A DNA stretch of 64,000 nucleotides from Nafulsella turpanensis ZLM-10 (GTDB taxonomy: Bacteria > Bacteroidota > Bacteroidia > Cytophagales > Cyclobacteriaceae): contig NZ_ANNU01000016.1 of NCBI RefSeq assembly GCF_000346615.1, forward strand, positions 1 to 64,000, given 5' to 3'. This document shows, piece after piece, positions 8,538 to 16,617 of this stretch. A model generated the notes under the pieces. That model was not told where the DNA came from. It did no database searches and saw only the letters and a list, made by a program, of their open reading frames with translations. The position numbers and the translations under genes were made by a program. Each line of letters starts with the position of its first letter. Position 1 is the first letter of the stretch.

Positions 8538-9899
8538 TCAGGGAGCCTCCGTTCGGCCATTCTGCTGAACCCACTGGAGCTGTTCAATATCTTTTTTGCT
8601 GGCTACCCCAAGGGCTTTGAGCTTTTCGGCACGCTCGAGCAGGTTGCCACGGCCCGATGCGAGCTTTTTCATAGCTTCATGATAGCTGTCCTGCCCCTGC
8701 TGCATATATTTCCCTACCTTTTCAAGCTCGGCCACAAAGTTAAACAGCTTATCGTACAGCTTGCCGCCTTCTTCTGCAATTTGCAACGCATGGCGGTTCT
8801 GCTTTTCGTATTTCCAGATCGATGCAGTAGTCCGGAGAGTAGCCAATAAGGTGGTAGGGCTTACGATTACTACCTTACGCTCCCAGGCAAAGGTAAAGAG
8901 GTCGTTACTTTCGCTGCCGAGTGCGAGGCTAAAAGAGGCTTCGATAGGAAGAAACAGCAGCACGAAATCCGGGGCATGCAGCTTCTTTTGAGTGTGGTAG
9001 TGTTTTTCTGAAAGGCCTTTGACATGCCCCTTCAGGCTGTTTACATGTTGCTTGAGGCAGATGATTCTTTCTTCTTCTGTGGCGGCACAGCAAAACTGTT
9101 CGTAAGCTTTTAAGGATACCTTGGCATCGATGATCAGGTGTTTTCCCTCCGGCAGGCGGATGATCACGTCCGGCTTCTGCAGGCGACCCTCTTCGGTGCG
9201 GAGTTGCATTTCCTCGCCCTGCAAAATGTACTCCTGCCCTTTGCTGAGGCCGCTGCTCTCCAGTATTCTTTCCAGCACCATTTCGCCCCAGTTGCCCTGC
9301 GTTTTATTATCGCCCTTAAGGGCATGGGTAAGGTTGCGAGCCTCTTCGCTCATGTGCTGGTTCAGCTGCATCAGCTTTTCAATTTCGCTCCTGAGCACTC
9401 CCTGTTCTACTGACTGGTTCTTGTAAGACTCATCCACCTTTTTTTCAAAGGCTGAAATTCGCTCCTTTAAAGGGTCAAGAATTAAGTTGAGTCTTTCCTG
9501 ATTGGAGCGGGAAAGCTGTTCGCGTGAATCGGCCAGCATACGGCTGGTTATATTTTCGAACTGCTCTTTTAGCTGTTCCTGTAGCTTTTGTGTTTCCTCT
9601 TTCTGTGTCTGGAGCTTTTCCTGGAGGTGGCGGTTTTCGGCCTGTGCCTGTAGCAGACTTCGCTCCAGCCCTGCCTTTGCGGTATGGAGCGACTCGTGCT
9701 GCTCTTCGAGTTTCAGGTATTGTTTATTCTGCTGTTGCTGCTGTGCCTGCAGGAGGCTCAGTTCCTTATCCTGCTGATTGATTTGTTGGAGCAGGCCTTT
9801 ATTGGCTGCCTGCTGCTGCAGCCGGGCAATCAGCCAGCCGATGAGGAGGCCGGCCAGCAGAAAGCCGCCTGCCATAAGCCAATGTTCCAAATTTAGCAT
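8538..9899 (-). CDS. rmuC: DNA recombination protein RmuC
   Basis: A protein of 453 residues with an N-terminal membrane anchor (WLMAGGFLLAGLLIGWLIA, residues 7-25), a long Gln-rich coiled coil (about 30-190), and the RmuC nuclease-like domain. The domain is recognised by GNWGEMVLERILESSGL near residue 207, PDVIIRLPEGKHLIIDAKVSL, and FVLLFLPIEASFSLAL. In E. coli RmuC limits inversions at short inverted repeats, and its biochemical activity is predicted rather than proven in most species. The domain is complete. The ATG at 9899 gives the anchor directly. It converges end to end with the small membrane ORF at 8421. Confidence 0.93.
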   Translation of the reverse strand: MLNLEHWLMAGGFLLAGLLIGWLIARLQQQAANKGLLQQINQQDKELSLLQAQQQQQNKQYLKLEEQHESLHTAKAGLERSLLQAQAENRHLQEKLQTQKEETQKLQEQLKEQFENITSRMLADSREQLSRSNQERLNLILDPLKERISAFEKKVDESYKNQSVEQGVLRSEIEKLMQLNQHMSEEARNLTHALKGDNKTQGNWGEMVLERILESSGLSKGQEYILQGEEMQLRTEEGRLQKPDVIIRLPEGKHLIIDAKVSLKAYEQFCCAATEEERIICLKQHVNSLKGHVKGLSEKHYHTQKKLHAPDFVLLFLPIEASFSLALGSESNDLFTFAWERKVVIVSPTTLLATLRTTASIWKYEKQNRHALQIAEEGGKLYDKLFNFVAELEKVGKYMQQGQDSYHEAMKKLASGRGNLLERAEKLKALGVASKKDIEQLQWVQQNGRTEAP

Positions 9900-10113
9900 G
9901 ATTCTGATTTTTTGTGGGTGCTTTCTCCAGGCTTAAAAGAACCTGTTGTCGATTTCCTGGAATAAGCATTTACCGTGAGGAGGTTCCTTACTTCGCCAGA
10001 TGGACCAAGCACTCCTATAAAGCTACACATTTTATGCTATATGTGAGAGAATGAGCGGAAGGGCTTTCGGCTGGGAATGAAAAATTAATTAAGTCATACT
10101 TCTTTTTTTAATA

Positions 10114-10147
10114 AAAAAAGAGGTTGCCCTTCCGGAACAGCCTCTTT
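10114..10147 (-). terminator. Intrinsic terminator of the SPOR gene
   Basis: Read on the minus strand, AAAGAGGCTG pairs with CAACCTCTTT (one G:U) and is followed by a T run. It lies about 65 bases past the stop of the SPOR-domain gene. The rest of the 9900-10213 gap holds no gene I can support. Confidence 0.75.
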
Positions 10148-10213
10148 ATCGAATGTAAACAAATTAATTTTGGTATCAGGGTAGGGTAATATACCCTGTC
10201 TCATGACTCAATA

Positions 10214-10834
10214 TTATATCACTCCTTCCAGTACGTCTTTCAACGGAACGCGCTGGCCGTCTTTATAGGCTACTACCCATGCATCTTTTACGCCCATATC
10301 GCGAAGGTATTTCTTAAACTTATCGGCCTCCCAGTAATCCTGGAAAATTCCTAAGGTGTAGCGTTCCAGGCTGTTGTCGACTTCGCCGTCGAAGCTGCCG
10401 GCCTTATCGAAATATTTGCTGAGGTCCTTGTTACGGAAGGCGCCAATCTGAACTTTAAATACCACGCCTTTGGCCACGCGGGTTTGGTTGCCCTGGCGGG
10501 AAATGTCCATGCTGTCATCCTGCTGGAGTTTGGTAAGCGTTGCTTTGGCTTCTTCCAGCTGGTTTTGGGTATCTTTCAACTCATTTTGTAGCTTTTCTAC
10601 CTGGTTGTTTTTTTCCTTCAGCTGTGCCTGTATGCCGCTCACCTGCGAACTTAGCTGGTTTACTTCACCTTCGAGCGACTGCTTTTCTTCTATCAGGTTC
10701 TTAAATTCCTCTACCTCCATGCGCTTCATTTGCTTCTTCCACTCTTTCTTTTCTTTTCTGGAAAGCTGGGCTTTTGCAGGAATTATGAGGCAAAAGCAAA
10801 AGAGAAGACTTAATAATATGGCTGCCTTTTTCAT
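10214..10834 (-). CDS. Exported coiled-coil protein with SPOR-like domain
   Basis: A protein of 206 residues. The signal peptide ends near IIPAKAQ (residue 22). A Lys/Glu-rich helix and a long coiled coil (about residues 25-105) follow. The C-terminal 75 residues begin FKVQIGAFRNKDLS, a typical first strand of a SPOR domain, which binds denuded peptidoglycan at division sites or in the cell wall. It is therefore probably an envelope protein facing the cell wall. It stands alone between fumC and its own terminator. The specific partner is unknown, and whether it acts in division cannot be told. Confidence 0.75.
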   Translation of the reverse strand: MKKAAILLSLLFCFCLIIPAKAQLSRKEKKEWKKQMKRMEVEEFKNLIEEKQSLEGEVNQLSSQVSGIQAQLKEKNNQVEKLQNELKDTQNQLEEAKATLTKLQQDDSMDISRQGNQTRVAKGVVFKVQIGAFRNKDLSKYFDKAGSFDGEVDNSLERYTLGIFQDYWEADKFKKYLRDMGVKDAWVVAYKDGQRVPLKDVLEGVI

Positions 10835-10955
10835 TTTATGGTGTTAATTTTCTTCTAAAAGTATGCATTATGCCAGAAAGCACAAAACAGGCCCCTGTTA
10901 TTTATCAGGTAGATTTCGCCTTTTTAGTACATGCACCGTTCAAAGCAAACAGAAA

Positions 10956-10992
10956 CAGCCTGACTGTCCTTTTTGTAAGGGTGGTCAGGCTG
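10956..10992 (-). terminator. Intrinsic terminator of fumC
   Basis: CAGCCTGAC and GTCAGGCTG form a 9-bp perfect stem. On the minus strand it is followed by a T-rich stretch, 31 bases past the fumC stop. Confidence 0.75.
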
Positions 10993-11022
10993 TAAAACTG
11001 TAAAGTTAGCGGTACCTTTTTA

Positions 11023-12426
11023 TTACTTCTTCAGGCTACCAATCATATCTTCGGGGCGTACCCACTCATCGAACTGCTCGTTTGTAAGCAGCCCAAGTTT
11101 AAGAGCGGCTTCCCGAAGGGTGGTGCCTTCTCTATGTGCTGTTTTCGCAATTTTTGCTGCATTGTCGTAGCCAATGTGCGGATTAAGCGCTGTAACCAGC
11201 ATCAAAGAGTTTTCGAGGTGCATTTTCAGGCGCTCGTGGTTCGGCTCAATACCTACTGCGCAGTTCTCATCGAAGGAACGGCAGGCATCGCCCAGCAGGC
11301 GTGCAGCAGTTAGCAGGTTGTAAATCATCATCGGCTTAAACACGTTCAGCTCAAAGTGGCCATTCATGCCGCCGATGCTGGTGGCGTTGTCGAGGCCTAT
11401 TATCTGGGCGCATACCATGGTGAGGGCTTCGCTCTGGGTAGGGTTTACCTTGCCAGGCATAATAGAAGAGCCTGGCTCATTTTCCGGAATTACTATTTCA
11501 CCAATGCCGGAGCGCGGGCCGGACGAAAGCATGCGGATGTCGTTGGCGATTTTCATCAGGCTCACGGCCAGCTGGCGCAGGGCTCCCATGGTTTCGACAA
11601 TGGCATCGTGTGCTGCCAGAGCTTCGAATTTGTTTTCTGCCGTGCGAAAAGGATGGCCGCTGAGCTCGGCTATCTTTTCGGCTACTTTTACATCGTAACC
11701 TTCGGGAGTATTAAGGCCTGTACCTACGGCTGTGCCGCCCAGCGCCAGTTCACTCAGGTGGTCGAGGGTATTGCGGAGTGCCTTTAGGCCATGGTCGAGC
11801 TGCGATACATAGCCGCTAAACTCATTGCCCAGCGTAAGCGGGGTGGCATCCATAAAGTGGGTACGGCCAATTTTTACTACCTCGGCAAAGGCCTTGGCTT
11901 TTTTGTCGAGCGTATTGCGCAGCTGCTCTACCAGCGGAATAGTATGCTCTACTACTATCTTATAACCGGCAATATGCATGGCCGTAGGGAAAGTATCGTT
12001 GCTCGACTGCGACTTATTTACGTCGTCGTTCGGGTGGATTTCCTTTTTCTCGTCAGTTAGCTGCCCGCCGGCTTTTACGTGGGCACGGTTGGCTACCACC
12101 TCATTTACGTTCATGTTGCTTTGAGTGCCGGAACCGGTCTGCCAAATTTTCAGCGGAAACTGTTCGTCGAGCTCTCCTTTTAAAATTTCATCGCATACAC
12201 CGGCAATCATATTAGCTTTTTCCTTGTCGAGCACGCCTAAATCGGCATTGGTGAGGGCGGCTGCTTTCTTGAGGATGGCAAAAGCGTGGATAATTTCGAG
12301 CGGCATTTGCATGGTAGGGCCGCCAATGTTGAAGTTTTGCAGCGAGCGCTGGGTCTGGGCACCCCAGTACTTATCGGCAGGCACCTCAATTGGGCCCATG
12401 GTATCTTTTTCGGTTCTGTAGCTCAT
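11023..12426 (-). CDS. fumC: Class II fumarate hydratase
   Basis: An enzyme of 467 residues that interconverts fumarate and malate in the TCA cycle, in the cytoplasm as a homotetramer. The family signature [16 protein letters not shown] is near residue 318. [19 protein letters not shown] near residue 97, [13 protein letters not shown], and the catalytic-serine loop in that signature are all intact. Length is normal for the family. A TATTTTTG -7 box lies about 40 bases upstream, and a hairpin closes the gene at 10956-10992, so it is probably transcribed alone. Confidence 0.97.
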   Translation of the reverse strand: MSYRTEKDTMGPIEVPADKYWGAQTQRSLQNFNIGGPTMQMPLEIIHAFAILKKAAALTNADLGVLDKEKANMIAGVCDEILKGELDEQFPLKIWQTGSGTQSNMNVNEVVANRAHVKAGGQLTDEKKEIHPNDDVNKSQSSNDTFPTAMHIAGYKIVVEHTIPLVEQLRNTLDKKAKAFAEVVKIGRTHFMDATPLTLGNEFSGYVSQLDHGLKALRNTLDHLSELALGGTAVGTGLNTPEGYDVKVAEKIAELSGHPFRTAENKFEALAAHDAIVETMGALRQLAVSLMKIANDIRMLSSGPRSGIGEIVIPENEPGSSIMPGKVNPTQSEALTMVCAQIIGLDNATSIGGMNGHFELNVFKPMMIYNLLTAARLLGDACRSFDENCAVGIEPNHERLKMHLENSLMLVTALNPHIGYDNAAKIAKTAHREGTTLREAALKLGLLTNEQFDEWVRPEDMIGSLKK

Positions 12427-12466
12427 AAAGAATTTTATTTAGGCTGATTTCAAAAAAATGCTGGCG

Positions 12467-12500
12467 CAAAAATAGAAAAAAATAGGCTTTTATGCGCCAA
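12467..12500 (-). promoter_or_regulatory. Predicted fumC promoter
   Basis: On the minus strand, TTG (12498-12500), a 23-base spacer and TATTTTTG (12467-12474) fit the Bacteroidetes TTG/TAnnTTTG pattern upstream of fumC. Confidence 0.5.
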
Positions 12501-12514
12501 AAGCCCCGGTGGAT

Positions 12515-12889
12515 TTATTCCTCCTCCCGATTAACAGTTTCCGGAGAAAAGGCGGGAATGCAAACTGAGAGATATTCCGACTCCTCGTCGAAGGGATTGG
12601 CATAGCGGATTCGGGCTCCTTTTTTTATCAGAATAGATTCCCCTGCTTTCAGCTCTACCACTTCACCATCAATTTCTATTTGCTTTCGGCCGCGAATCAT
12701 ATAGGTTACCTCATCGAAATCGGGTGTCTGGTGGGGCTCACTCCAGTGCGGGGGCGCTACCATGTGAGCGACACTAAAGGTTTTATCGCCGCTGCTGGCC
12801 CGACCAAAATGCTCTTCAATCAGTTTATTATCGGTGGTGGGCACCTTAAAAGGATTGCTCTGCTTAATGTATTTCTTCTCTCCATCCAT
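12515..12889 (-). CDS. Small cupin-domain protein
   Basis: A single-domain cupin of 124 residues. The first cupin motif appears as HWSEPHQTPDFDEVTYMIRG, with two His and a Glu in metal-ligand positions. The second motif, KKGARIRYANPF, lacks the usual last His ligand (Arg-Ile-Arg-Tyr instead). It may bind metal with fewer ligands or serve as a small-molecule sensor or isomerase; the function is unknown. It lies between fumC and the histidine kinase gene, with no close coupling to either. Confidence 0.75.
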   Translation of the reverse strand: MDGEKKYIKQSNPFKVPTTDNKLIEEHFGRASSGDKTFSVAHMVAPPHWSEPHQTPDFDEVTYMIRGRKQIEIDGEVVELKAGESILIKKGARIRYANPFDEESEYLSVCIPAFSPETVNREEE

Positions 12890-13241
12890 GGCTAAAAAAT
12901 TAAGGGTTCAGGACTTATATACCAATTAAAGGTATGCCGAGATAAATTGTTTTTAGGCGTGTCAAAAGTATTCCGGTAATAAACAGCCTTGCTTTGCGGA
13001 GATGAAGTACCTCTGGATTTTCCCTTCTTGCTTTTGACTGCCTGTCTTTTACCAGAAGGATAGGTGCAGCTGTTTATGAAGTAAAGGAAGCGCCAATTTT
13101 ATGTCCGATGCTTCGCTGGCGCAAAAAGAGCTAATTGATTTTGAGGAGAAGGCTTTCGCCTCTGTGTAAGTGCTTTACGAGACAAAGGAGGGTATCAGGA
13201 GCCTTTTGCCCCTGGGGAAAATGAGGAGGGCGTTTTCTGAA
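12890..13241. other. Gene-poor gap, 352 bases
   Basis: This is intergenic between the cupin start and the histidine kinase stop. A 22-codon ATG frame at 13101 has no family resemblance. An imperfect TTTTGCCCC/GGGGAAAA inverted repeat near 13204-13222 may terminate the kinase transcript. I see no other feature. Confidence 0.4.
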
Positions 13242-14420
13242 TTATGCTGAAACCTTGTCTTTCTGCTCCTCGCTAAGGATGTAGGGTTCACGGTCTTTGA
13301 GGTGGGCCATTTGCTGGCTGTCGGGCAGAGAAAAGTAGAAGGTGGCGCCTTTGCCTAGTTTTCCATCGGCCCAAACATGGCCACCATGCCGCTCGATGAT
13401 GCGCTTTACGGTGGAGAGGCCAATGCCGGAGCCGGCAAACTCGCTGTTCTGGTGCAGGCGCTTGAAAGGCTTGAACAGGTCATCGATTCGATCTGGGTCG
13501 AAGCCAACGCCATTATCCTCCACATAAAATATCTTCTTCTCCTTTCCTTCTTTTACCCCCATTTTAATCTTTGGGTTGGGGCGTTTGGAGCTGTATTTAA
13601 TGGCATTCGTCAGCAGGTTCTGCACTACGGAATGAAGAAGGGCTTCATCGCCATAGGCGGTCATGTTTTCTTCTATTTCTACCTCCGGCTTTGTTTTATG
13701 CTCAAAAGTATAATTATCAAGCACCATGTGGGCAATGTTGCTGAGATTAACGGAAGTATAATTGAACTCAATCTTGCTGATTTTGGCCAGCTGCAGCATC
13801 TGATTAATCAGCTTCCCAAGCTTTTCGCTCGACTGCATAATCAGGTTAATCATGTATTTATCTTTATCGGAAATCTGGCTCTCATCACTTTTAAGAAGGA
13901 GGGCGGCTAGTCCGTAAATGCTGCTGAGAGGGCTCTTGAGGTCGTGCGAGACGGCATAAGTAAAGGCCTGCAGCTCTTTATTGACCGTTTCTACCTCTTT
14001 AATCGCATCTTTTAATCTTTTTTCGGCAAGCTTCTTTTCTGTAATGTCCGTATATACCGCAACAGCTCCTATTAGCTCATTATTGAGCGAAATAGGGGAG
14101 GCAGCACAACGGACAAACATGTCTTTGCCTGTTTTAAGGTTAGTGATAACCAGCTCTTCGACTACTTTCGTGCCTTTTAGGGCCCGTACAAACGGCTCAT
14201 TTTCCTGGCTTATTCTCTTGCCGGTGCTGGCAAGGCGGCTATTGATTTTCCGGTTCAGTTCCTCAATTCCTCCACTCAGAGTGCTTATTTCCTTGCAGCC
14301 CAGCAAATCCAGAAACTGCTGATTGCACGTGCTCATCCCGTTCTTAGCTCCAATATACACTGCATCGTGAACGCTCTCAAGGATTGCCTTAAGCTGTTCC
14401 GCCGTAAAATCGCTTTTCAT
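13242..14420 (-). CDS. Cytoplasmic PAS-domain sensor histidine kinase
   Basis: A protein of 392 residues without membrane segments. A PAS domain fills about residues 5-135; ITEKKLAEKRLKDA is the usual PAC end. Then come a dimerisation/phosphoacceptor helix with YAVSHDLKSPLSSI (His in the H-box), an N-box (NLLTNAIKYS), a G1 box (VEDNGVGFDPDRI) and a G2 box (GSGIGLSTVKRI). All kinase elements are complete. No response regulator gene is adjacent; the nearest is at 21825. A DUF1963 gene lies upstream on the same strand. The ligand of the PAS domain is unknown. Confidence 0.9.
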   Translation of the reverse strand: MKSDFTAEQLKAILESVHDAVYIGAKNGMSTCNQQFLDLLGCKEISTLSGGIEELNRKINSRLASTGKRISQENEPFVRALKGTKVVEELVITNLKTGKDMFVRCAASPISLNNELIGAVAVYTDITEKKLAEKRLKDAIKEVETVNKELQAFTYAVSHDLKSPLSSIYGLAALLLKSDESQISDKDKYMINLIMQSSEKLGKLINQMLQLAKISKIEFNYTSVNLSNIAHMVLDNYTFEHKTKPEVEIEENMTAYGDEALLHSVVQNLLTNAIKYSSKRPNPKIKMGVKEGKEKKIFYVEDNGVGFDPDRIDDLFKPFKRLHQNSEFAGSGIGLSTVKRIIERHGGHVWADGKLGKGATFYFSLPDSQQMAHLKDREPYILSEEQKDKVSA

Positions 14421-14538
14421 GTAGTCGCTTTTTCATTAGAAGAAAACACCCATAATTAATATGGATATTAGGTCCTTTTTGTTACGTGGATGTAATAAAA
14501 TAGTTGTTAAGGAATTGTTCTGCAGGTGGATAGGATGC

Positions 14539-15345
14539 CTAATAGCTGGCCCATCCAAAAGCCAGCCTGTTTTTGTGGAGCCGGCACTGGTGCAGGTGCG
14601 CCACTCCCATGTCGCCGAACATGTAAGGTAAGTGGTGCTTAGAGTCTAACTGAAAGATCATCTGCATTTGGATGCCGCATTCGGGGCAAAGCGGGTATTC
14701 CACACTTTGCACCCAGTAGGGCCAGCCGCCCAGTTTATCTGCCGCTTTGGGTATACCAAGCTCACTGTTTTCAAGTACCTCTACCTCTTCCGAACTTAAC
14801 TGAGCATCCCCCACCTGCATTTCGTGCCAGTCAGGATAATCTTCATGCTCTATCCATTCGACAATTGTCTGTTCAGGAAACTGACGGGGAGCCATAACGG
14901 CGAGGCTATCCTGAGGAGCTGTGGCAGGGAGCGGAAGGGTCCTTGCCAGCACACTTTTTGAAAAAGGAAAATAAGCTTCACACTCTACCTCGCAATGAGG
15001 CTCCTTGCTGGTGCAGTAAAAAAGCTGGATAAGCTGCTCAGGCTCCAGATCAAGATCGTTAGGAGCGGGAAGATCCTGCGGGTTAAGCTGAAGAAAAAGG
15101 GTGAGCTCTTTGTGGCAGTTCGGGCAATGAGGATGCTCCTCCCCCGAAGGGATGTAAGCGCGGCCGCCAATCTTGGAGGCCAGTATGTTTTGCTCTTCTT
15201 CATCTACCACTGGTACCCAGGTGGTTCTTTTGTAGACATTAATTTTCTGCAACACCTCATCAGGTGAGAGTGCTTTAGGCTGTGCGGGAGCTCCGTTTAC
15301 CGGCGAAGGCTTCAGCCATTGCTTCATCTTTGAAAAAATACTCAT
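14539..15345 (-). CDS. DUF1963 family protein
   Basis: A soluble protein of 268 residues of the YwqG/DUF1963 type, recognised by ASKIGGRAYIPSGEEHPHC near residue 58, LFLQLNPQDLPAP, and GGWPYWVQSVEYPLCPECG. Two Cys pairs (CPNC and CPEC) may bind zinc. No biochemical function is established for the family. The start is the ATG at 15345 (MSIFSKMKQW); the frame reaches a TTG at 15351, which is unlikely. It has no obvious operon partner. Confidence 0.8.
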   Translation of the reverse strand: MSIFSKMKQWLKPSPVNGAPAQPKALSPDEVLQKINVYKRTTWVPVVDEEEQNILASKIGGRAYIPSGEEHPHCPNCHKELTLFLQLNPQDLPAPNDLDLEPEQLIQLFYCTSKEPHCEVECEAYFPFSKSVLARTLPLPATAPQDSLAVMAPRQFPEQTIVEWIEHEDYPDWHEMQVGDAQLSSEEVEVLENSELGIPKAADKLGGWPYWVQSVEYPLCPECGIQMQMIFQLDSKHHLPYMFGDMGVAHLHQCRLHKNRLAFGWASY

Positions 15346-15399
15346 TGGCAAATAAAAAAGTAGGTGGAGATGTTTGCCTGCACCGCTAGTATAACGGAT

Positions 15400-16515
15400 T
15401 TAAAAAGCTTCTGTTATTTCAAGATAGAAGCCGCTGGTTTCCTGTCCCCAGGCATAGTCGAAGCGAATGTTTACCTTCTCACTTTCATTAACCATAAAAC
15501 GGAGTCCAAGGCCGTAAGAGGGTTTTAGTGTGGAGAAGGAAAACTCATCCAGAGAAGGAGCTACATCGCCAAAGCCGGCAAAGGCAGCCGCACCAATTCG
15601 CCACCAAACAGGGAGCCGGTACTCAGCCTGGGCGGCCAGCAGGTTCTTGTCTCGGTAGCGGCCCTGGTAATACCCGCGCATAATGGTGGCGCTTCCGAGC
15701 TGGCTGAGCTGCAGAAAGGGAACCTCTCCGGTGGTAAAGCTTCCGAAGGCCTGCAGGGCCAGGATGTGCCTGTTGGCATGAAGCAGGTAGTACCTGCGGG
15801 CATCGAGGGTATAATGATTGAAAGAATATTGACTGCCGGTAATGCTGCCGTTAAAAACAGAACTCAGTTCAAGGTAAGTACCTCCGGATGGGTTCACTAC
15901 CAGGTCACGGGAGTCGTACACCAGTGCCGCACCAATGCCGGAGGCGGTATAGCCATCCCAGCCGTAGGGCTGCGTGCTCACCAGCAGCCCACCCTCCTGT
16001 TGCTGTACATTAAACACTTTATAGTAATTCCACTGAATACCGGCAAAGAGCTGCCTGTCCAGCTTTCGGAGGAGCCGGTTCTCGAGGCGCAGAAGGGTGT
16101 AATCGACCAGCTCCTCGTTTGTTTCGGGCAGATCATTGCCAATGCCGTAGTAGTAGCGCGGGAATTTAAAATAAGCCAGATTCCCGTCCAGTATGTATTT
16201 CTCTTCCGGAAAAAAGAGGGTATAGCTGGGAGAGATCATCAGCTGTTTATTGAGGGTATAGAGGCCGTATAGCTGCACATTGGAGGTGCGTACACTTGTA
16301 TCGGCTGCATCGAGGCTGAAGAGCCTCATGCCGAGAGCGCCAAAGCCAAAGCGGGTTTCGGGGGTGTAGTAAACAACCGGCAGCGCTACCCATCCTCCGT
16401 TCTTTTCCTTAATGGCATCAGTCGTATCGGCAGGGAAGCCAGCATCCTGGGCAAAAATGCCGGAAGGAAACAGGCTGCAGAGCAGGCAAAGGAGCAGTAG
16501 AGATTTTACACGCAT
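15400..16515 (-). CDS. Omp85/BamA-type outer membrane beta-barrel protein
   Basis: A protein of 371 residues. The signal peptide ends near SGIFAQDAG (residue 23). The rest has alternating amphipathic strands, with an MRGYYQGRYRDKN segment (the RGY-type loop 6 motif of the Omp85 superfamily) near residue 280 and YDSRDLVVNPSGGTYLEL earlier. This matches the surface-antigen (BamA C-terminal barrel) domain without POTRA repeats. It is a lone outer membrane barrel, perhaps a lipid or protein translocation pore; the exact role is unknown. The stretch from 16516 to 16617 between it and the metalloprotease is short and featureless. Confidence 0.82.
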   Translation of the reverse strand: MRVKSLLLLCLLCSLFPSGIFAQDAGFPADTTDAIKEKNGGWVALPVVYYTPETRFGFGALGMRLFSLDAADTSVRTSNVQLYGLYTLNKQLMISPSYTLFFPEEKYILDGNLAYFKFPRYYYGIGNDLPETNEELVDYTLLRLENRLLRKLDRQLFAGIQWNYYKVFNVQQQEGGLLVSTQPYGWDGYTASGIGAALVYDSRDLVVNPSGGTYLELSSVFNGSITGSQYSFNHYTLDARRYYLLHANRHILALQAFGSFTTGEVPFLQLSQLGSATIMRGYYQGRYRDKNLLAAQAEYRLPVWWRIGAAAFAGFGDVAPSLDEFSFSTLKPSYGLGLRFMVNESEKVNIRFDYAWGQETSGFYLEITEAF

Positions 16516-16617
16516 ACATTTACTGTTACTGATTCTATGACGAAGGGCAAAGGAAAGAGCAGCGGTTGATAACGGTGATTTTCAACGTTCAGTCTCCTGC
16601 CTTTAATGAACATTCTT

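Noticed and set aside
13101-13169. 22-codon ATG frame upstream of the PAS kinase stop
   Set aside because: It is too short, with no conservation cue, no membrane segment and no adjacent terminator.
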